Assembly: GCF_020509005.1 (NCBI RefSeq)
Contig: NC_063025.1
Location: 248,001 to 312,000 of the forward strand
Direction of reading: 5' to 3'
DNA length: 64,000 nucleotides
Origin: Fulvia fulva
Lineage: Eukaryota > Ascomycota > Dothideomycetes > Mycosphaerellales > Mycosphaerellaceae
In this document: piece after piece, positions 34,715 to 46,871 of the stretch
Layout: each line of letters begins with the position of its first letter
How positions within the stretch are numbered: position 1 is the first letter of the stretch
Translations under genes and position numbers: made by a program
The notes under the pieces: model-generated
The model's input: the letters and a program-made list of their open reading frames with translations, nothing else
Databases searched by the model: none
Told to the model about the DNA's origin: nothing

Positions 34715-37700
34715 GTGACTACGCTACCGATAGAGGTGTCAACCTCGATAACTAAGACACTCTATTCTACTTTAGTAAGTGGGCTATTATCCCCTTCTCG
34801 AACGCCGCTACCTTCGGTACCTAGGTAAACGCTAACCCGGATACCGCCTACGCTCTTATTAACCGTACCGTCTCCTCTTTCTACGAGACCGCCTAGTAGG
34901 TCGAGCAAGTAAACAACTAAGTAATATACCTTTAAGGTATTATAAACACCTTCTAGAACCTCGTCCCGTACGCCGACGACAACCGCCGCTAGTACTTCTC
35001 TAAGAAGGTTAACGACCTAGACGAGTTCGACGGTAATAAGAGCAAGTTTAAGGCATTTAAGACATAGCTCACTATTAAGCTATTAGCCAATGCCGACCAC
35101 TTTCCGTAAGAGAAGGACAAGGTTACGTACGTCTTCTCCCTCCTTTAGAGAGACGCCGCGGCTTAGGTATAATACTATATCGATAGCGCTACGTAGACTA
35201 TCGGCTACCCGGACGTCCTCACCTTAATATAGGACCTCCGTGCTACCTTTAGTGATCTAGACCGTAGAGCTACCGCCTAGAACGCTATCTATAACCTCCT
35301 CTAGAAGAACAAGAGCTTCGCCGAGTACCTCGCGGCCTTTAACCGCGATATCGGGTTCACCGGCTATAACGAAGAGACTAAGAAGAGCACTCTCCGCCGT
35401 GGCTTATTAGTAGAGCTTCTTCGAGCCCTCGAGGATAAGGACGTCGGTACTATAAGCTTCCGTAAGCTCGTCGAGACCTACTAGCGCCTCGACTCTAATA
35501 TAAAATATACCGCCTCTCTCCTCGCTTCCCGTTCTTAAGGTCGTTAGCCTCGTAGTCCCGGAAGCCACTTCGCTACTCTACTAGGCGCCGCCGCTCCTAC
35601 GGCTCTCCCTCCCGTCTCTATAGGTAACGCTATAGATCTTAGCGCTAGTACCGCCGTCCCTCGAGTCTAGGGCCTCGTTAACGGTAAGCTTACTCCCGAA
35701 GAGAAGCTTCGCCGTCGCTAGGTCGGACTCTATACCTACTATAGCGGTCTAGGCTATATCGTAGCTAACTGTCCGTAGCTCGCTACCCGTAACGCCCGTT
35801 ACCCGGTTCGCGGCGCTATCGGCGCTAGCGAGCCTACTCCTACTACTCCCGCTAAGTAGGGAAAAGCCTAGGTCTTCCTTATCGACGCGATAAAGACTAA
35901 GAATAACGTTTACCGAAAGTGAAGAGAGGAAAGAAGTTAAGGATCAATATAGTATAGCTAGACCTTTATAATAAGACGGGTAAGGACTACGCTTATAAAC
36001 CGTTCGTTACGAATATAAATATCGGCTTAAAGAAACTCTCTTCTTCTAATCTTACTCTTATAGACACTAGCGTACTAGGCGAGTCTTTTATAGACTATAA
36101 ACTCGCGACCTCTCTTAACCTCGAACCCTAGGAACTAAAGTACCCTCGTACCCTTAAACTCTTTAACGGTACGGAGACTACTACTAGTAAGATTACTTAT
36201 GTTATATATACGTTAATCACCCTTAGAGGTAAGCGTATGTCGATCACTAGCTTCCTTACGTCCCTACCGTATTAGAAGTTTATCCTCGGCCTCCCCTAGT
36301 TTAGACGATACCGACCTATTATCGACTAGACTTCCCTTACTATTAGCTTCCCTCTAGAAGTTCCTCCGGCACCTCCGCCTTCTACGCCGCCTTAGCGCGG
36401 TCCTAAGTATACTAAGATCTTCTAGGTAAACGCCGCTACCTTTACTACTACTACTAAGTAGCCTAAAGCTTAAGTCTTCGCCGCCTCTCTCCGCGATATC
36501 GACATCGCCCTCGAGAAGCTCGATAAGAAGCGTATACCTACCGACCCTACTACGAAGGTCCCTCCTTAGGTATACTATATCCTCTACGTATTCGATACTA
36601 AAGCCGTAGACGAGCTGCCTCCTTATCGCCCTTACGACTATAAGATTAAGCTAGAAGAAGGTATAGAGACACCGTTCGGACCGCTATATTCTATATCCTA
36701 AGAAGAGCTTATCGTCCTTAAGAGATACCTCGAAGAGAACCTAAAGAAGGGGTTTATTCGAGCGAGCCGTTCTAGCGCTAGTAGTCCCGTTATATTCGTT
36801 AAGAAGCCCGGCGGTAGTCTACGCTTCTACGTAGACTACCGAGGCTTAAACGCTATTATAAAGAAGAACCGCTACCTAATACCGTTGATTTAGGAGACGC
36901 TCGAGCGCCTCTCTAAGGCCAAGTACTTTACTAAGCTCGATGTTATCGCTACGTTTAACAAGTTACGAATAGTAGAAGGACATAAGTATTTTATAGCCTT
37001 CCGTACTCGCGACGGGCTATTCGAGTCGCTCGTTATGCCCTTCGGCGTTTATAACGGGCCTAGTACCTTCTAGAATTTTATTAACGACATCCTTTAAGAG
37101 TTCCTCGATTAGTTCTATACTACCTATATCGACGATATCCTAGTCTATAGCGAGACTAAGGAGGAGTACCGCGAGTACGTCTATAAGGTCCTTTAGAAGC
37201 TCGTAGACGCCGGCTTATAGCTCGATATCGACAAGTACGAGTTTAAGAAGACCGAAGTCAAGTTCCTTAGTTTAATTATTACCGTAGACGGCATTAAGAT
37301 AGACTAAGAGAAGATCGACGCTATCGTCGAATAGGATGCTCCTACGAACGTTAAAGAGGTCTAGGGTTTCCTAGGCTTTACTAACTTCTACCGCCGCTTT
37401 ATCTACGTATTTTCGGGCGTAGTACGCCCTTTAACGAAGCTTACGCGTAAGGGTAAGAAGTTCGCCTAGACCGACGAATACTAGGAGGCTTTTGACTTGC
37501 TTAAAGCGAAGTTTATTAAGAACCTACTTCTATAGCACTTCGATTTCGAACTAGAGACCCGTATAGAGACCGACGTATCCGACGGCGTAGTAGGCGGTGT
37601 CCTACTATAACGCCGCTCGCCTAAGTCCCCCTAGTTACCTATCGCCTTCCTCTCTAAGAAGATGACCGCTACGGAGTATAACTACGAGATCTACGATAAG

Positions 37701-39910
37701 GAGCTTCTCGCTATAGTTAAAGCTTTCGAAGAGTAGCGCCCCGAGCTCGAAGGCTCTACTATACCCGTCTAAGTAAGCTCCGACTATAAGAACCTCGTCT
37801 ACTTTATAAAGAGTAAGCTACTTAATCGTCGCTAGGCCCGCTAGAGCGAGTTCCTCTCCCGGTTCAACTTTATAATCTCGTATACGCCCGGTAAGGCTAA
37901 CTCGATAGCCGACGCCCTTACCCGCCGCCCTAGTAACTCTCTAGTTAATCGAAGAGGGGGCCGGCAAATCGTAGAGCAATAAGTTATTAAAGAGCATAAC
38001 CTCTCTTCCGAGCTTCGAGAGTACCTATCGAATAACTAGCCTACGCTCGCCGCTTCCTTTACTACTCTCGTACTCGCTCCTACCTACCTTAACGAGAGTA
38101 ATAATAAATCCGAGCTCAAGGAATACGCCTCGGACGCTAAGGACTTGAACGACGATAAAGAGGGCTTAATAAGGACCGACGGCTTATTCGAATTAGACTT
38201 TAAGGGGTTTGATAATAAGGAGCAACCTAAGGGTATTATAGTACGAGTACGAATAGCGTACGATGCCGACCTAGACGCCTAAGGGTTAGTTTAGGCCCTT
38301 AAATCTAGCGCGAGGACATTCCCGGGCTTCTCGCTATCTAAGTACGAGCTCTAGGAAGGTGTCGTCTACTTCCGTAAGAAGCTTTACGTACCGTAGCCCG
38401 AAGGCTCTAATATCCGAGCTAAGATTCTTTAAATCATCTACGACTCCGCCTCTAGGGGTCACCTAGGCGTAGCTAAGACCTATAAGCTCCTCGCTAGGTA
38501 TTACTAGTAGCCGTATTCCTAGAAGGACGTCCGCCGCTACGTACTAAACTACGCTACTTACCGAAGAGCTAAAGCTAACCGCTACCGTCCCTACGGTCTC
38601 TTATACCCTCTCCCGGCTCCTAATCGTCCGTAGAAGTATATTACTATAGACTTTATTACCGATCTTCCTTACGGTAAGACCTTTAGCGGCGTAAAAGTAA
38701 AGGCCCTTCTAGTAATCGTAGACCGTTACTCTAAGGACCGGTATATAATCCCGTGCTAGAGTATGACCGTAAAGGAGACTACTCGCTTATTCTACGAATT
38801 CGTCTAGCGCTTTTAAGGACTCCCGGATAGTATTACCTCTAATAGAGGCACCTAGTTTATCTCGTACTTCTAGAAGCGTCTATGTACTATCCTAGGCATT
38901 AAGTATAACCTCTCGACTAGTTTTTAGCTACAGACCGACGGCTAGACCGTAATTACGAACGCTATCCTCGAGTAGGTCCTTCGTTACTTCGTCGACTACT
39001 ACTAGAAGGATTAGCCTTAGTATATCTATACGGTAGAGTTCGCTACTTATAACTAGGACTCGGAGACTACTAGCTACTCTCCGTTCTATACTACGAGAGG
39101 TTACTACCCTCGTATAGGTATAGAACTAGAAGAACCTCTCCCGTATACCGAAGACGTAAACGAGTAAGTAGTAGACGAGTTCGCTACTATACTCTTATAG
39201 ATCTATAAAGAAGTTCACGACGAGATAGTATACGTATAAGCAATCTACGAGGATCAAGCTAATCGTCGTCGCTAGCTAGCTCCCGACTACTAAGTAGGTA
39301 ATATAGTCTACCTTAACTCTAAGAATATTAATACGGACCGCCCCTCTAAGAAGCTAAACTAGAAGAACCTAGGTCCTTTTAAGATCACCGAGCGTATTAG
39401 TTTATACGCCTACCGTCTAGCTCTTCCTACGAACATAAAGATCTACGACGTCTTCTATCCCGTACGCCTTCGACCGTCGGCTAAGGACCTATTCGCGAAC
39501 TAAAACTAAGACATACTAGGTCCTCCCGATGAAGTAGAAGTCGACGAGCCTATTAACCTACCTTCTAACGGCTATACCGTCCGTAAGATCCGGGGAATCC
39601 GCGTAGAGCCTAACGACGTTAAAGGACTACCGCCGATTAAGTATAAAGTCGAATAGTAAGGTTGCCCTAAGTAGGATACCTTTTAGGAACCTATCTAATA
39701 TATCATCTTTAATCGTTAAGCAATCGAAGAATACTACGCCCGCGTAGACAACCTAGAAGTTAATATCGGTAGGCTCTTCGAATCTAAGCTCTTCGACGGG
39801 GCTTACTAATAGTATATCGACTATAATATTAGGCCTAGGCCTAGTACTAAAGCTGAATATCCTCGATATATAGAACTACTACGGCTTCGTAGATACTAGC
39901 TTTGTTCGGG
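34715..39910 (+). pseudogene. Chromovirus-2 copy A gag-pol, RIP-mutated
   Basis: Gag at about 34720-35930 ends in a knuckle remnant near 35735 (YYSGLGYIVANCP, one or more Cys lost). The protease region is at about 36050-36330 (LIDTS in the active-site position). RT runs from about 36700 ([32 protein letters not shown], and the catalytic YIDD at about 37126), RNase H to about 37930 ([20 protein letters not shown]), integrase at about 38440-39200 (DRYSKDRYIIPC, GLPDSITSNRGT), and a chromodomain at about 39650-39760. Stops are almost only TAG and TAA from CAG, TGG or CAA. Not functional. Confidence 0.9.
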
Positions 39911-39918
39911 GGGGCTAC

Positions 39919-40438
39919 TATTATAGTCTCCCTATAGAGTATATAGAAGGTAGGGATAGAAGAGCCTTAGAGTGCTTAGAAGTCGTTAAGAAGTGACAGT
40001 CTAGCTTAGTATATAAGCGCTAAGAATTATATACCCCGTAATATTCACTACGGGACCTAGCCCTCTAAATTCACTCCTCTACTAAACCTTAATAGATTCA
40101 CTTCGGCTCGTAACTATATGACTTACGGCACTCCCGCGAGTACCCGCGACTACGCTAGACCCTAGAAGAAGTATGTAGAAGACTCGGAACGTAGGGCAGG
40201 TTAGAATAAGGTTTTGAGTAAAGCTACTAAGCGCGGCTTCGTACGGGTTAGCCCTATTAATACGGGGACACGCACTCGCGAGGGTCGCGTATAAATATCT
40301 GGCCTTCCCTAGGCCTCTCTTGCTTTCTTCGTCTTTCGTTTTGTGTAGTAATTATACTATACCCTTTTGTATCTATACTTTGTACCTATATTCTCGCTTT
40401 CACCCTTATGTCTTATAGGCTAGGCTCTCGCCCTAACA
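39919..40438 (+). repeat. Chromovirus-2 copy A 3' LTR
   Basis: 520 bp, TATTATAGTC to CCCTAACA, preceded by the polypurine tract GGGGGGG at 39908-39914. It differs from the 5' LTR mainly at CA/TG positions. Confidence 0.9.
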
Positions 40439-41035
40439 CTTACGCCCCTTATAGAGACATAACTACCTACTCTACCGTGACCTAATAAGGGCCGAAGTAA
40501 GCATCGCGATATAGATTAGGTCCGAACATATCGAGTTAAGGGCCTACCTATATAGAAGGAAAGTCCCGGACGTATATAGCCTAGTATACTAGTATAACTA
40601 CCCGTTATAGAACCCGGAGCAAATAATACTACGGTGCCTATAATAGGTAGAAGGACGAGGCTAGTAGAGAGGTAGTAGTAAGACGCGACTACTAGTCAAT
40701 CGTAACGGACAAGCGAGACGTAAAACGGATAGTATAGTAGATACTATAGTAGGGATTTCTTAAACAGTTCGCGCTAGCTAGCGAGACGGAGGAGTAGATA
40801 GAGAAGAGGCGGGAGGTCAAGGGCGTATAGATAGGGTAGTTATTAGGGCAGGCCTATAATACTAGTGTACCCTTAATAAGGAAAATATAAAAGAAGGTAA
40901 GGTTAAGAACGTATAGGAGAGGAGAGGGGGTTTTTACTCTATAATACGAGTTTTCCCTTTATAACTAGAAGTAGGTAGTATAGCTATATAGGCTAACAGG
41001 CTCTATAATAGTATAATAAACAATATATATCTATA
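40439..41035 (+). pseudogene. Tad-3 ORF2 C-terminus and 3' end, RIP-mutated
   Basis: Reads as the end of a Tad ORF2 (the YRDLTRAEASIAIQIRSEHIGLRAY region of Tad-2 aligns, with TAG stops) and then a 3' UTR closely like Tad-2 (TAGGGTAGT, CTAGTGTACCC, TTTTCCC), ending in a TATA-rich tail near 41035. It is most simply the far end of the Tad-3 copy that starts at 26340. Confidence 0.8.
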
Positions 41036-41423
41036 TATAATATTGTAGTCTTTCCTAACGCTAACGTCTATAACCTCGCTCTTTCTAACTAACTAATATC
41101 TATATAAGCCGGCATCAATTTATATATATTAGTAGTAGCGCCGGCTACGAAGAGCTCTTAGTAGGTAATATTAGCGGATTTAGTATCTAAGTCGTATCTA
41201 ATAAAGCTAGGTTAAGGAGTTATAAGTAGCCTCGAGGAGCTTTATATAGCCTTAAGGGGTTATAAGTAGCCTTAAGGAGTAGCCCTAGTAAGCTAAATAC
41301 TCCTTTATCTAGTATAATCGTAACGGAAGGTATAGTAGTAGCTCTCTTTATTAGGCTTCTTACCGTAAGTAGCTTTCGCTCTCGAGGTAATAGCTTCGTA
41401 GCCGGCGTAGGTAATATACTATA
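41036..41423. other. RIP-mutated spacer with short local repeats
   Basis: No gene recognised. A motif like AAGGRGTTATAAGTAGCCT occurs two to three times at 41213-41285. A 74-codon minus-strand ORF here has no features. Confidence 0.35.
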
Positions 41424-42792
41424 ATAGATAGATAGATTTGTCATTCCCCTATTCTAGGACCCTATCCGGCCTATATAGGTATATATCTATTGTTATATAT
41501 AAAGGGAAACCCGAATAGGTGAAAACCCTTCCCGCCCCCGACTACTCCTTATCTAGTTTAGCTTTCCCTCTAAACGTACGTAGTCTATATTACTACCCCG
41601 TTAGCCCCCGCTCCTAGCCGGTCTCGTCGCGCTACGTCGTGTCCTCTCTTCCTATACTACTCCTACTAGGCGGTACTATTCTAGCTAGCCCTTCTCTAGT
41701 ATCTAGTTCGTAATACGCCGTAGGTCCTTAGCGTTATTAAGAAGTGCCCTAATCGTCCGGTTCCTCGCCTTTACTATCTACTCCCCCCTTCCTAGCGACT
41801 ACCTCGGATAGACGAGGAGTACGTACCGTACGTTCTAGGAGTAATAGCCGTAGGGGTAGCTAGTATTCGTATATCCTAGAACCTTCCTCTATAATAGGTA
41901 CCCCTAGAGGCCGATATATTCGCTTCGTAGTTAGGTTACTATACTACTCTATACCCTTATAAGGCGGTAGTAGATAAGCTTTAGGGGGTGCTTAACCGCG
42001 GATTCCGTAGCTAACTATTCCTTAGGTTATCCCGCTAGCTAAGGGCGTCTACTATACCCTACAACCTAGTTGTTCTACCTCTCTTTCTATAGTTACTCTA
42101 TAAACGATTTCTTACCCTCCTATTATATTACTAGCTATTCATCCCTTACCCGGTAGTTAGTCTCGTTTCCGGGTCGAATGCCCTTATACGCTAGTCTCAA
42201 CTCGCGGGCCCTTACGACTATACTAGCGATAACCTTCTATACTCGGTACTCTACCTACTTACCTAAGTAGGAGGTCCGTAGTCCCTAGATATATAGCTCG
42301 ATCGGCGGTATAGCGGTCTCGTACTTAAGTATCCTTATTAGTATCGACTTATATACCCCGGTAACCTTCCTTAGGTATTAGTTTTAGATCTTTACTAACG
42401 GCGCGACGAGTCTCCTTAAAAGGTAGGCCCTCTAGCCTAAGGACTATACTTAGCTACTATAGATAAGGACTAGCCGTATAATAGCCGTATATAGAAGTCG
42501 TAACTACCGGAAGTCCGCCCCCTATATAGACGTAGTAAGCCTCTAGTATAATGCTATATTCTACTTAGCTTTCCGTAATATTGCCTATACGTACTTCCTC
42601 TACTATAGCGCCGGGTCTACCTATAGTCTAAGGATCCTAAGCTAGTTTACCGGGTTAGTCGTATACCCCTATATCTAGATAGAAGCTTATATATTATAGG
42701 ACCGTAGCCGGCGCGTAAAGTGTACTTAATTATACTTTTCTAGGGTAAACCGAGCCCTATACCCCCTAGCCTAGTCCTCGTAGATCTTGTGC
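41424..42792 (-). mobile_element. 5'-truncated Tad-1 fragment, RIP-mutated
   Basis: The reverse complement matches the intact Tad-1 from about 48985 to its 3' end, with the tetranucleotide tail at the left edge (TAGATAGATAGA). It stops abruptly at the codons for HKIC of ORF2, where unmutated host-type sequence begins. No target duplication was found. Confidence 0.9.
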
Positions 42793-43792
42793 CGTCCGCA
42801 TCAGTCTTGAGCATCAGGAAGTCATCGTGCTTGAGACCGAACGTAGCTAGGTCGCCGTCACCTCTTAGCTGCTCGATCTGCTCGTGCGTTAAGGCGGCAC
42901 CTAGCATCTACAGAGCTCCATTTGAGAAGCAAGAGAGCTTGGTATTGACCAAGCCATGGAGCTGATAGTCAGTCTCACCATCACGCTCACGGGTCGGAGT
43001 AATAGGATCCGCGATCGGTGCTGCAGAGCCAGCACCCGACCTAAAACCACTCGGGCGTCGAGTCTGAGCAAGGCCGACGATGGTGTCGTTCTCGCCGATT
43101 GTGTAGTAGTCGAAGGTACGTCGCTTCGGGTGGTAGACGTACAGCTTTCCCTTCGCCCTCATCGACTCGGTGGTGGCGTTGTCAGGCACTGCCGGTCTGG
43201 CTTTGGCTGGCTGCGACGTCTCGCTACCCTTCGAGACCTCGCTGCCCTCCGACTCGTTGCTGTCGAGCTTGGGCTTCTTTTGCTGAGCGTGACCCTCGTC
43301 GCCAGCGCGCTTGCGCTTACTGCAGGAAGGTGAATCCTTTGGGTCGCTTATCATCTGCGCGACCGGGGCGGTCTCGACCACTTCTTGTTGACCCTGCGGC
43401 TGCGCAGCGGCCTCCATGGCGGCGGCATCCCTCCTCTCCTGTATCTCACGCTCGCGTACAGCTCGTCGCCGCACGATCTCCTCCGCCTGACGCTCAGCCT
43501 TCTCTTTCATGGAAGGACCAAGTGGCACCTTGACCGTGCGCTTCGTGATCTTGGGTGGTGCCTTCTTGAGCATCGGCGTGGCAGATGCCTTGCGTTCAAC
43601 CCGCTGCACAGGTACTGGGGTGGCAGCACCGCTTCTCGAGCCGCTGAGCTTCCCGTCGTCGACCAGAATCTTCTTCTTCTGCGCGATTTGGTCTTCCCAT
43701 GCTTGGATGCTGGCTGCTGTGCCCTTGATGGGGGAAATAGAAGGGAGAAAGGGAATCGAGAGGAGGACATTACTAGGGTTACGGGCAAGGTA
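42793..43792 (-). pseudogene. Host gene fragment of unknown function trapped between Tad pieces
   Basis: A minus-strand frame is open across the whole unmutated island except for one TAG at 42908-42910. The longest uninterrupted part is 42908-43609, but that start is a GTG and the frame continues upstream to the Tad junction (reading PIKGTAASIQAWEDQIAQKKK), and downstream past the TAG (MLGAALTHEQIEQLRGDGD), so neither end of the gene is present. Visible: a charged helical stretch likely to form a coiled coil (KEKAERQAEEIVRRRAVRER), an Ala/Gln-rich run, and a basic cluster like a nuclear import signal (KKPKLD, KRKRAGD). The TAG could be a mutated CAG, or the end of a very short intron (GTCAAT to CTGTAG, 42 bases). 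No family was recognised. Confidence 0.55.
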
Positions 43793-43998
43793 GTTATAGG
43801 GTAATAACTATAACACTAGCGTACCCTAAAGGAAGGAGAACGAAAGGACAAGACAGGAAAGAACGAGGAGGGCAAAGACGAGGAGGTTTTTATCCGTTAA
43901 TCGGGTTTCCTGACTCTACAAATAGACCTAAATAGCGGGAGACCTACATAGGCTATAGGGTACTAAAACAGACGAATGAATAATCTATCTATCTATAT
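43793..43998 (+). mobile_element. Tad 3'-end fragment (Tad-2/Tad-3 related)
   Basis: About 200 bases like the 3' UTR of Tad-2 read in sense (CACTAGCGTACCCTAAAGG, then GAGGAGG, GGTTTCC and a CTATCTATCTATA tail). It is a short 5'-truncated LINE insert that abuts the host gene fragment. Confidence 0.75.
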
Positions 43999-44004
43999 TA
44001 TATA

Positions 44005-44495
44005 TTAGGCGGGGGCCTAGTGTCGATACCGCGACCGATACCTAGCTCTAGGGGTGTTAATTCCGGGTAGCCTTATTAATCGCCTAAGACGTCGTCCTTA
44101 TTTCTTATTATCCTCGGTAATACGATAGTACTAGCGCCGTACGTAGCTAAGTGATCAATACCTATAGAGACCAGTATAGGGGCTAATCGTTAGTTTCTAT
44201 ACTTTTTACGTACTCTATAAGTTGCTACTAGTTGTCTTAGGGGAGCTTTACCTATAGAGCCGTAGGCGCCGATAGTACCGTAGCCTAGGCTACTATTACC
44301 TAGGAGTTACCTAATATAGCTAGGCACCCCCGCGGCGTTTAGAGCTAAAGAAATAGTGTAAAGAGAACTTTAAGCTATCTAAATCAAATAAGGTAGAAAT
44401 CCCTCGATTCTAGGGGTAGTAGCCTACTTTATAGATCGTTAGAATAGCCTTAATAAGGGCTTTCGAATATGTCGTGTTTAGCGATAGCGCGGTTC
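44005..44495 (-). mobile_element. Tad-1 5' fragment, RIP-mutated
   Basis: The reverse complement matches the Tad-1 leader and the first 100 codons of ORF1 (20830-21290 and 45410-45885). It is broken at its left end next to the previous Tad tail. Together with the piece at 41424-42792 it could be one minus-strand Tad-1 whose middle 3.1 kb is gone, or two separate inserts. Confidence 0.85.
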
Positions 44496-45395
44496 GTATA
44501 AGTTAGGGAGTATCTAAAGATTCTTAGTAATATTAGGGCTCTCGTTAGCTACGTAGTTATACTTACTACGGCGGTAGCGCGTATACTTCTTTCTAAGAGA
44601 TCTAACTATACTACTATTATAGTTATCGACCTCTTCTAGTAGGGGGTTAGTAAGGGATATGTACGCGAGATATATAAAAACTTACGGGAGATATAGTAGG
44701 AGAGGTACCGTATATATATCTAAATCTTCTTAGCTAGCTTCTATACTAGGCTAGGGGTAATAAGCTACGCCTAGGCGGCGGTACGCTTACGGCCAATAGA
44801 CGTTCTTAGTACGTCCTATATAATGGCCTTCTAGTAGAGCTAATCTTAGAGTATAACCTAGGAGTCTATAATAGAAGTAGTAGATACTAGTAGTTACTAG
44901 CGAGAGGTATATTAGGCGAGAATAGGGAGTAGAAGAGACGTAGAAGGGAAGTAGGCAAATCGCTATAAGATAGTAGTTATAGATTATAGAAGAGGTTTAA
45001 GGCGAGCTTCGAGTTTTAATCTCTACGAGGTAGCCCGTATAGTATTATTACTATATAGTGATATAGCTTATAACGCGCCTAGTAACGGCTCTTTAATAAT
45101 ATCATTCTACTTAGGGACGGCCCTAGAGGGCTATAGAAGGCCGTAGAAGATACTATAACCTTCCTTCCTATCGAGCTAAGGGTAGCTCGTATAGAAGGGG
45201 AGGTAATTATGATAGTAACCTTAGTATAAGGCTATCTATATATAATATTAGGGTCCTTCGGACTATACTAGACATAGGGGAGCCGTACGTAACGTATACT
45301 AGGACTTATCTACGAAATACCGGCCTTAAGAAATAAAGTAAGCTTTAGTTTATCTACGATTTAGAGAATCGTAGGCGTACTATATATTACGATAT
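44496..45395. other. RIP-mutated stretch, not identified
   Basis: A degraded forward frame with some coding character (for example LVSYVVILTTAVARILLSKRSN near 44540) runs through many TAG stops, but no family is recognisable. It is the left flank of the intact Tad-1 and originally continued at 50363. Confidence 0.35.
45383..45395. repeat. 13-bp target duplication of intact Tad-1 (left)
   Basis: TATATTACGATAT, repeated at 50350-50362. Confidence 0.82.
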
Positions 45396-45593
45396 ATATT
45401 ATCCTATAAAAAACACGACACATTCGAAAGCTCTTATCAAGGCCATTCCAACGATATAAAAAGCAGGCCACTGCCCCTAGGACTGAGGGAGTTCTACCTC
45501 ATTCAATCTGGACAGCTTGAAGCTCTCTTCACCCTGTTTCTTCAGCTCCAAACGCCGCGGAGGTGCCTAGCTACATTAGGCAACTCCTAGGCA

Positions 45594-46871
45594 ATGGCAG
45601 CCCAGGCTACGGTACTAACGGCGCCTACGGCCCTACAGGCGAAGCCCCCCCAAGACAACTGGCAGCAACTTATAGAGGACGCAAAAAGCATGGAAACTAA
45701 CGATCAGCTCCCTTACCGGTCTCTACAGGTAATGATCACTCAGCTACGCACGGCGCTTGTACTGTCGTATTACCGAGGGCAACAAGAAATGAGGACGACG
45801 TCCCAGGCGATTAGCAAGGCCACCCGGAATCAACACCCCCATAGCTGGGCATCGGTCGCGGCATCGATACCAGGCCCCCGCCCAACGCACGATGCAGTTA
45901 CGATCCGCATTGCAGCAAAGGAAGACCAGGCCGAAGTTGCGAAGCTATCGAACAAGGAGCTCGCCCAACGAATCAACCAACCAGGGGTGGTCGCAGTGAA
46001 CCAACAGTCCAACGGCACTCTACAGATCTATACTAGCTCTGCTACTGCTAGGAGGCACCTAGAGGCACAGCCACAGTGGGCATCTAAGGTTGCGGCATCA
46101 GCGAAGGTCTCAACGAAACAATTCACGATCCTAGTCCACGACATGCCTAAGGAGTTTGACCCAACCAACCAGGGTCACCTACGCGCTCTCCAAGAGGACA
46201 ACCCGGTCACTCTTAACTCTCCAATCCAGAAGGCGACTTGGCTCCATAGGAAATGGCCAGAAGGCAAGAAGGCCTCGGCGCTAATAGTATGGCTACAAGA
46301 CGCGAAAGCGGCGGATCTAGCGATAGAACAAGGCCTGGTCTGGCAATACAGCCTCAAGACAGTAGAAAAGCACTCCTCATCCTTTCGTGTCCTCCAATGC
46401 TTCAAATGCCAACAGTATGGACACCAAACCTACACGTGCACAAACAAGCAGGCCTGCTCGAACTGTGCAGGAGACCATATGTCTAGGGACTGTACATCGA
46501 CTACGAGACGGTGCGCGAACTGTCCGGGGCACCACCCATCGTATAGTGCGGAATGCCCACAGCGGAAACTAGCGAAAAACAAGGCAATCACAAACAGAAC
46601 CGTCGCCCCAAGATTCTACGGCGACCGTGAGGCTAGCCCACACCGGAACCAACTAGCGGCGGTCGGGCACAAGCGCCCTAGGGCCGAGAACGATGTAAAG
46701 GATGCGCAGCCTAGGGCGTACGGGAGGCCACGTGCTCTGCTAGCTGCGGCGAGGGAATCTAACCAGGCCCGGCTCCCCTTTAGTACACAGCCGATAGGCT
46801 TAGACCAGGACGCACAGGGCAGTAGGACACAGGACGATACAGAGGAAATGATTGTCGATGCCGATGACTAG
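45594..46871 (+). CDS. Tad-1 ORF1: gag-like RNA-binding protein
   Basis: A 425-residue protein. Three CCHC zinc knuckles are exact: C269-C282 (CFKCQQYGHQTYTC), C288-C300 (CSNCAGDHMSRDC) and C307-C321 (CANCPGHHPSYSAEC). Residues about 100-250 probably hold the RNA-recognition-like fold of LINE ORF1 proteins (DAVTIRIAAKEDQ, KQFTILVHDMP); this is inferred from position, not from a clear motif. The C-terminus is basic and then acidic, ending in MIVDADD. The start ATG is the first in frame after the leader and is the codon lost to RIP in copy 2. It should coat the element RNA together with the ORF2 product. Confidence 0.93.
   Translation: MAAQATVLTAPTALQAKPPQDNWQQLIEDAKSMETNDQLPYRSLQVMITQLRTALVLSYYRGQQEMRTTSQAISKATRNQHPHSWASVAASIPGPRPTHDAVTIRIAAKEDQAEVAKLSNKELAQRINQPGVVAVNQQSNGTLQIYTSSATARRHLEAQPQWASKVAASAKVSTKQFTILVHDMPKEFDPTNQGHLRALQEDNPVTLNSPIQKATWLHRKWPEGKKASALIVWLQDAKAADLAIEQGLVWQYSLKTVEKHSSSFRVLQCFKCQQYGHQTYTCTNKQACSNCAGDHMSRDCTSTTRRCANCPGHHPSYSAECPQRKLAKNKAITNRTVAPRFYGDREASPHRNQLAAVGHKRPRAENDVKDAQPRAYGRPRALLAAARESNQARLPFSTQPIGLDQDAQGSRTQDDTEEMIVDADD

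Larger units (their letters stand above)
34149..40438 (+). mobile_element. Chromovirus-2 copy A, complete but RIP-mutated Ty3/gypsy element
   Basis: Two 520-bp LTRs flank gag, protease, RT, RNase H, integrase and a chromodomain in that order, which is the Ty3/gypsy plan with the chromodomain that defines chromoviruses. Every domain can be read through TAG stops. It interrupts the Tad-3 ORF2. The bases outside the LTRs (GGGAC left, CTTAC right) do not match, so no target duplication is left, and Tad-3 sequence is missing between the two sides. Confidence 0.92.

Noticed and set aside
41424..44495. One Tad-1 on the minus strand simply interrupted by the host gene fragment
   Set aside because: The two Tad-1 pieces lack about 3.1 kb between them and no target duplication flanks the middle part, so a plain insertion does not fit; left open as a rearrangement.
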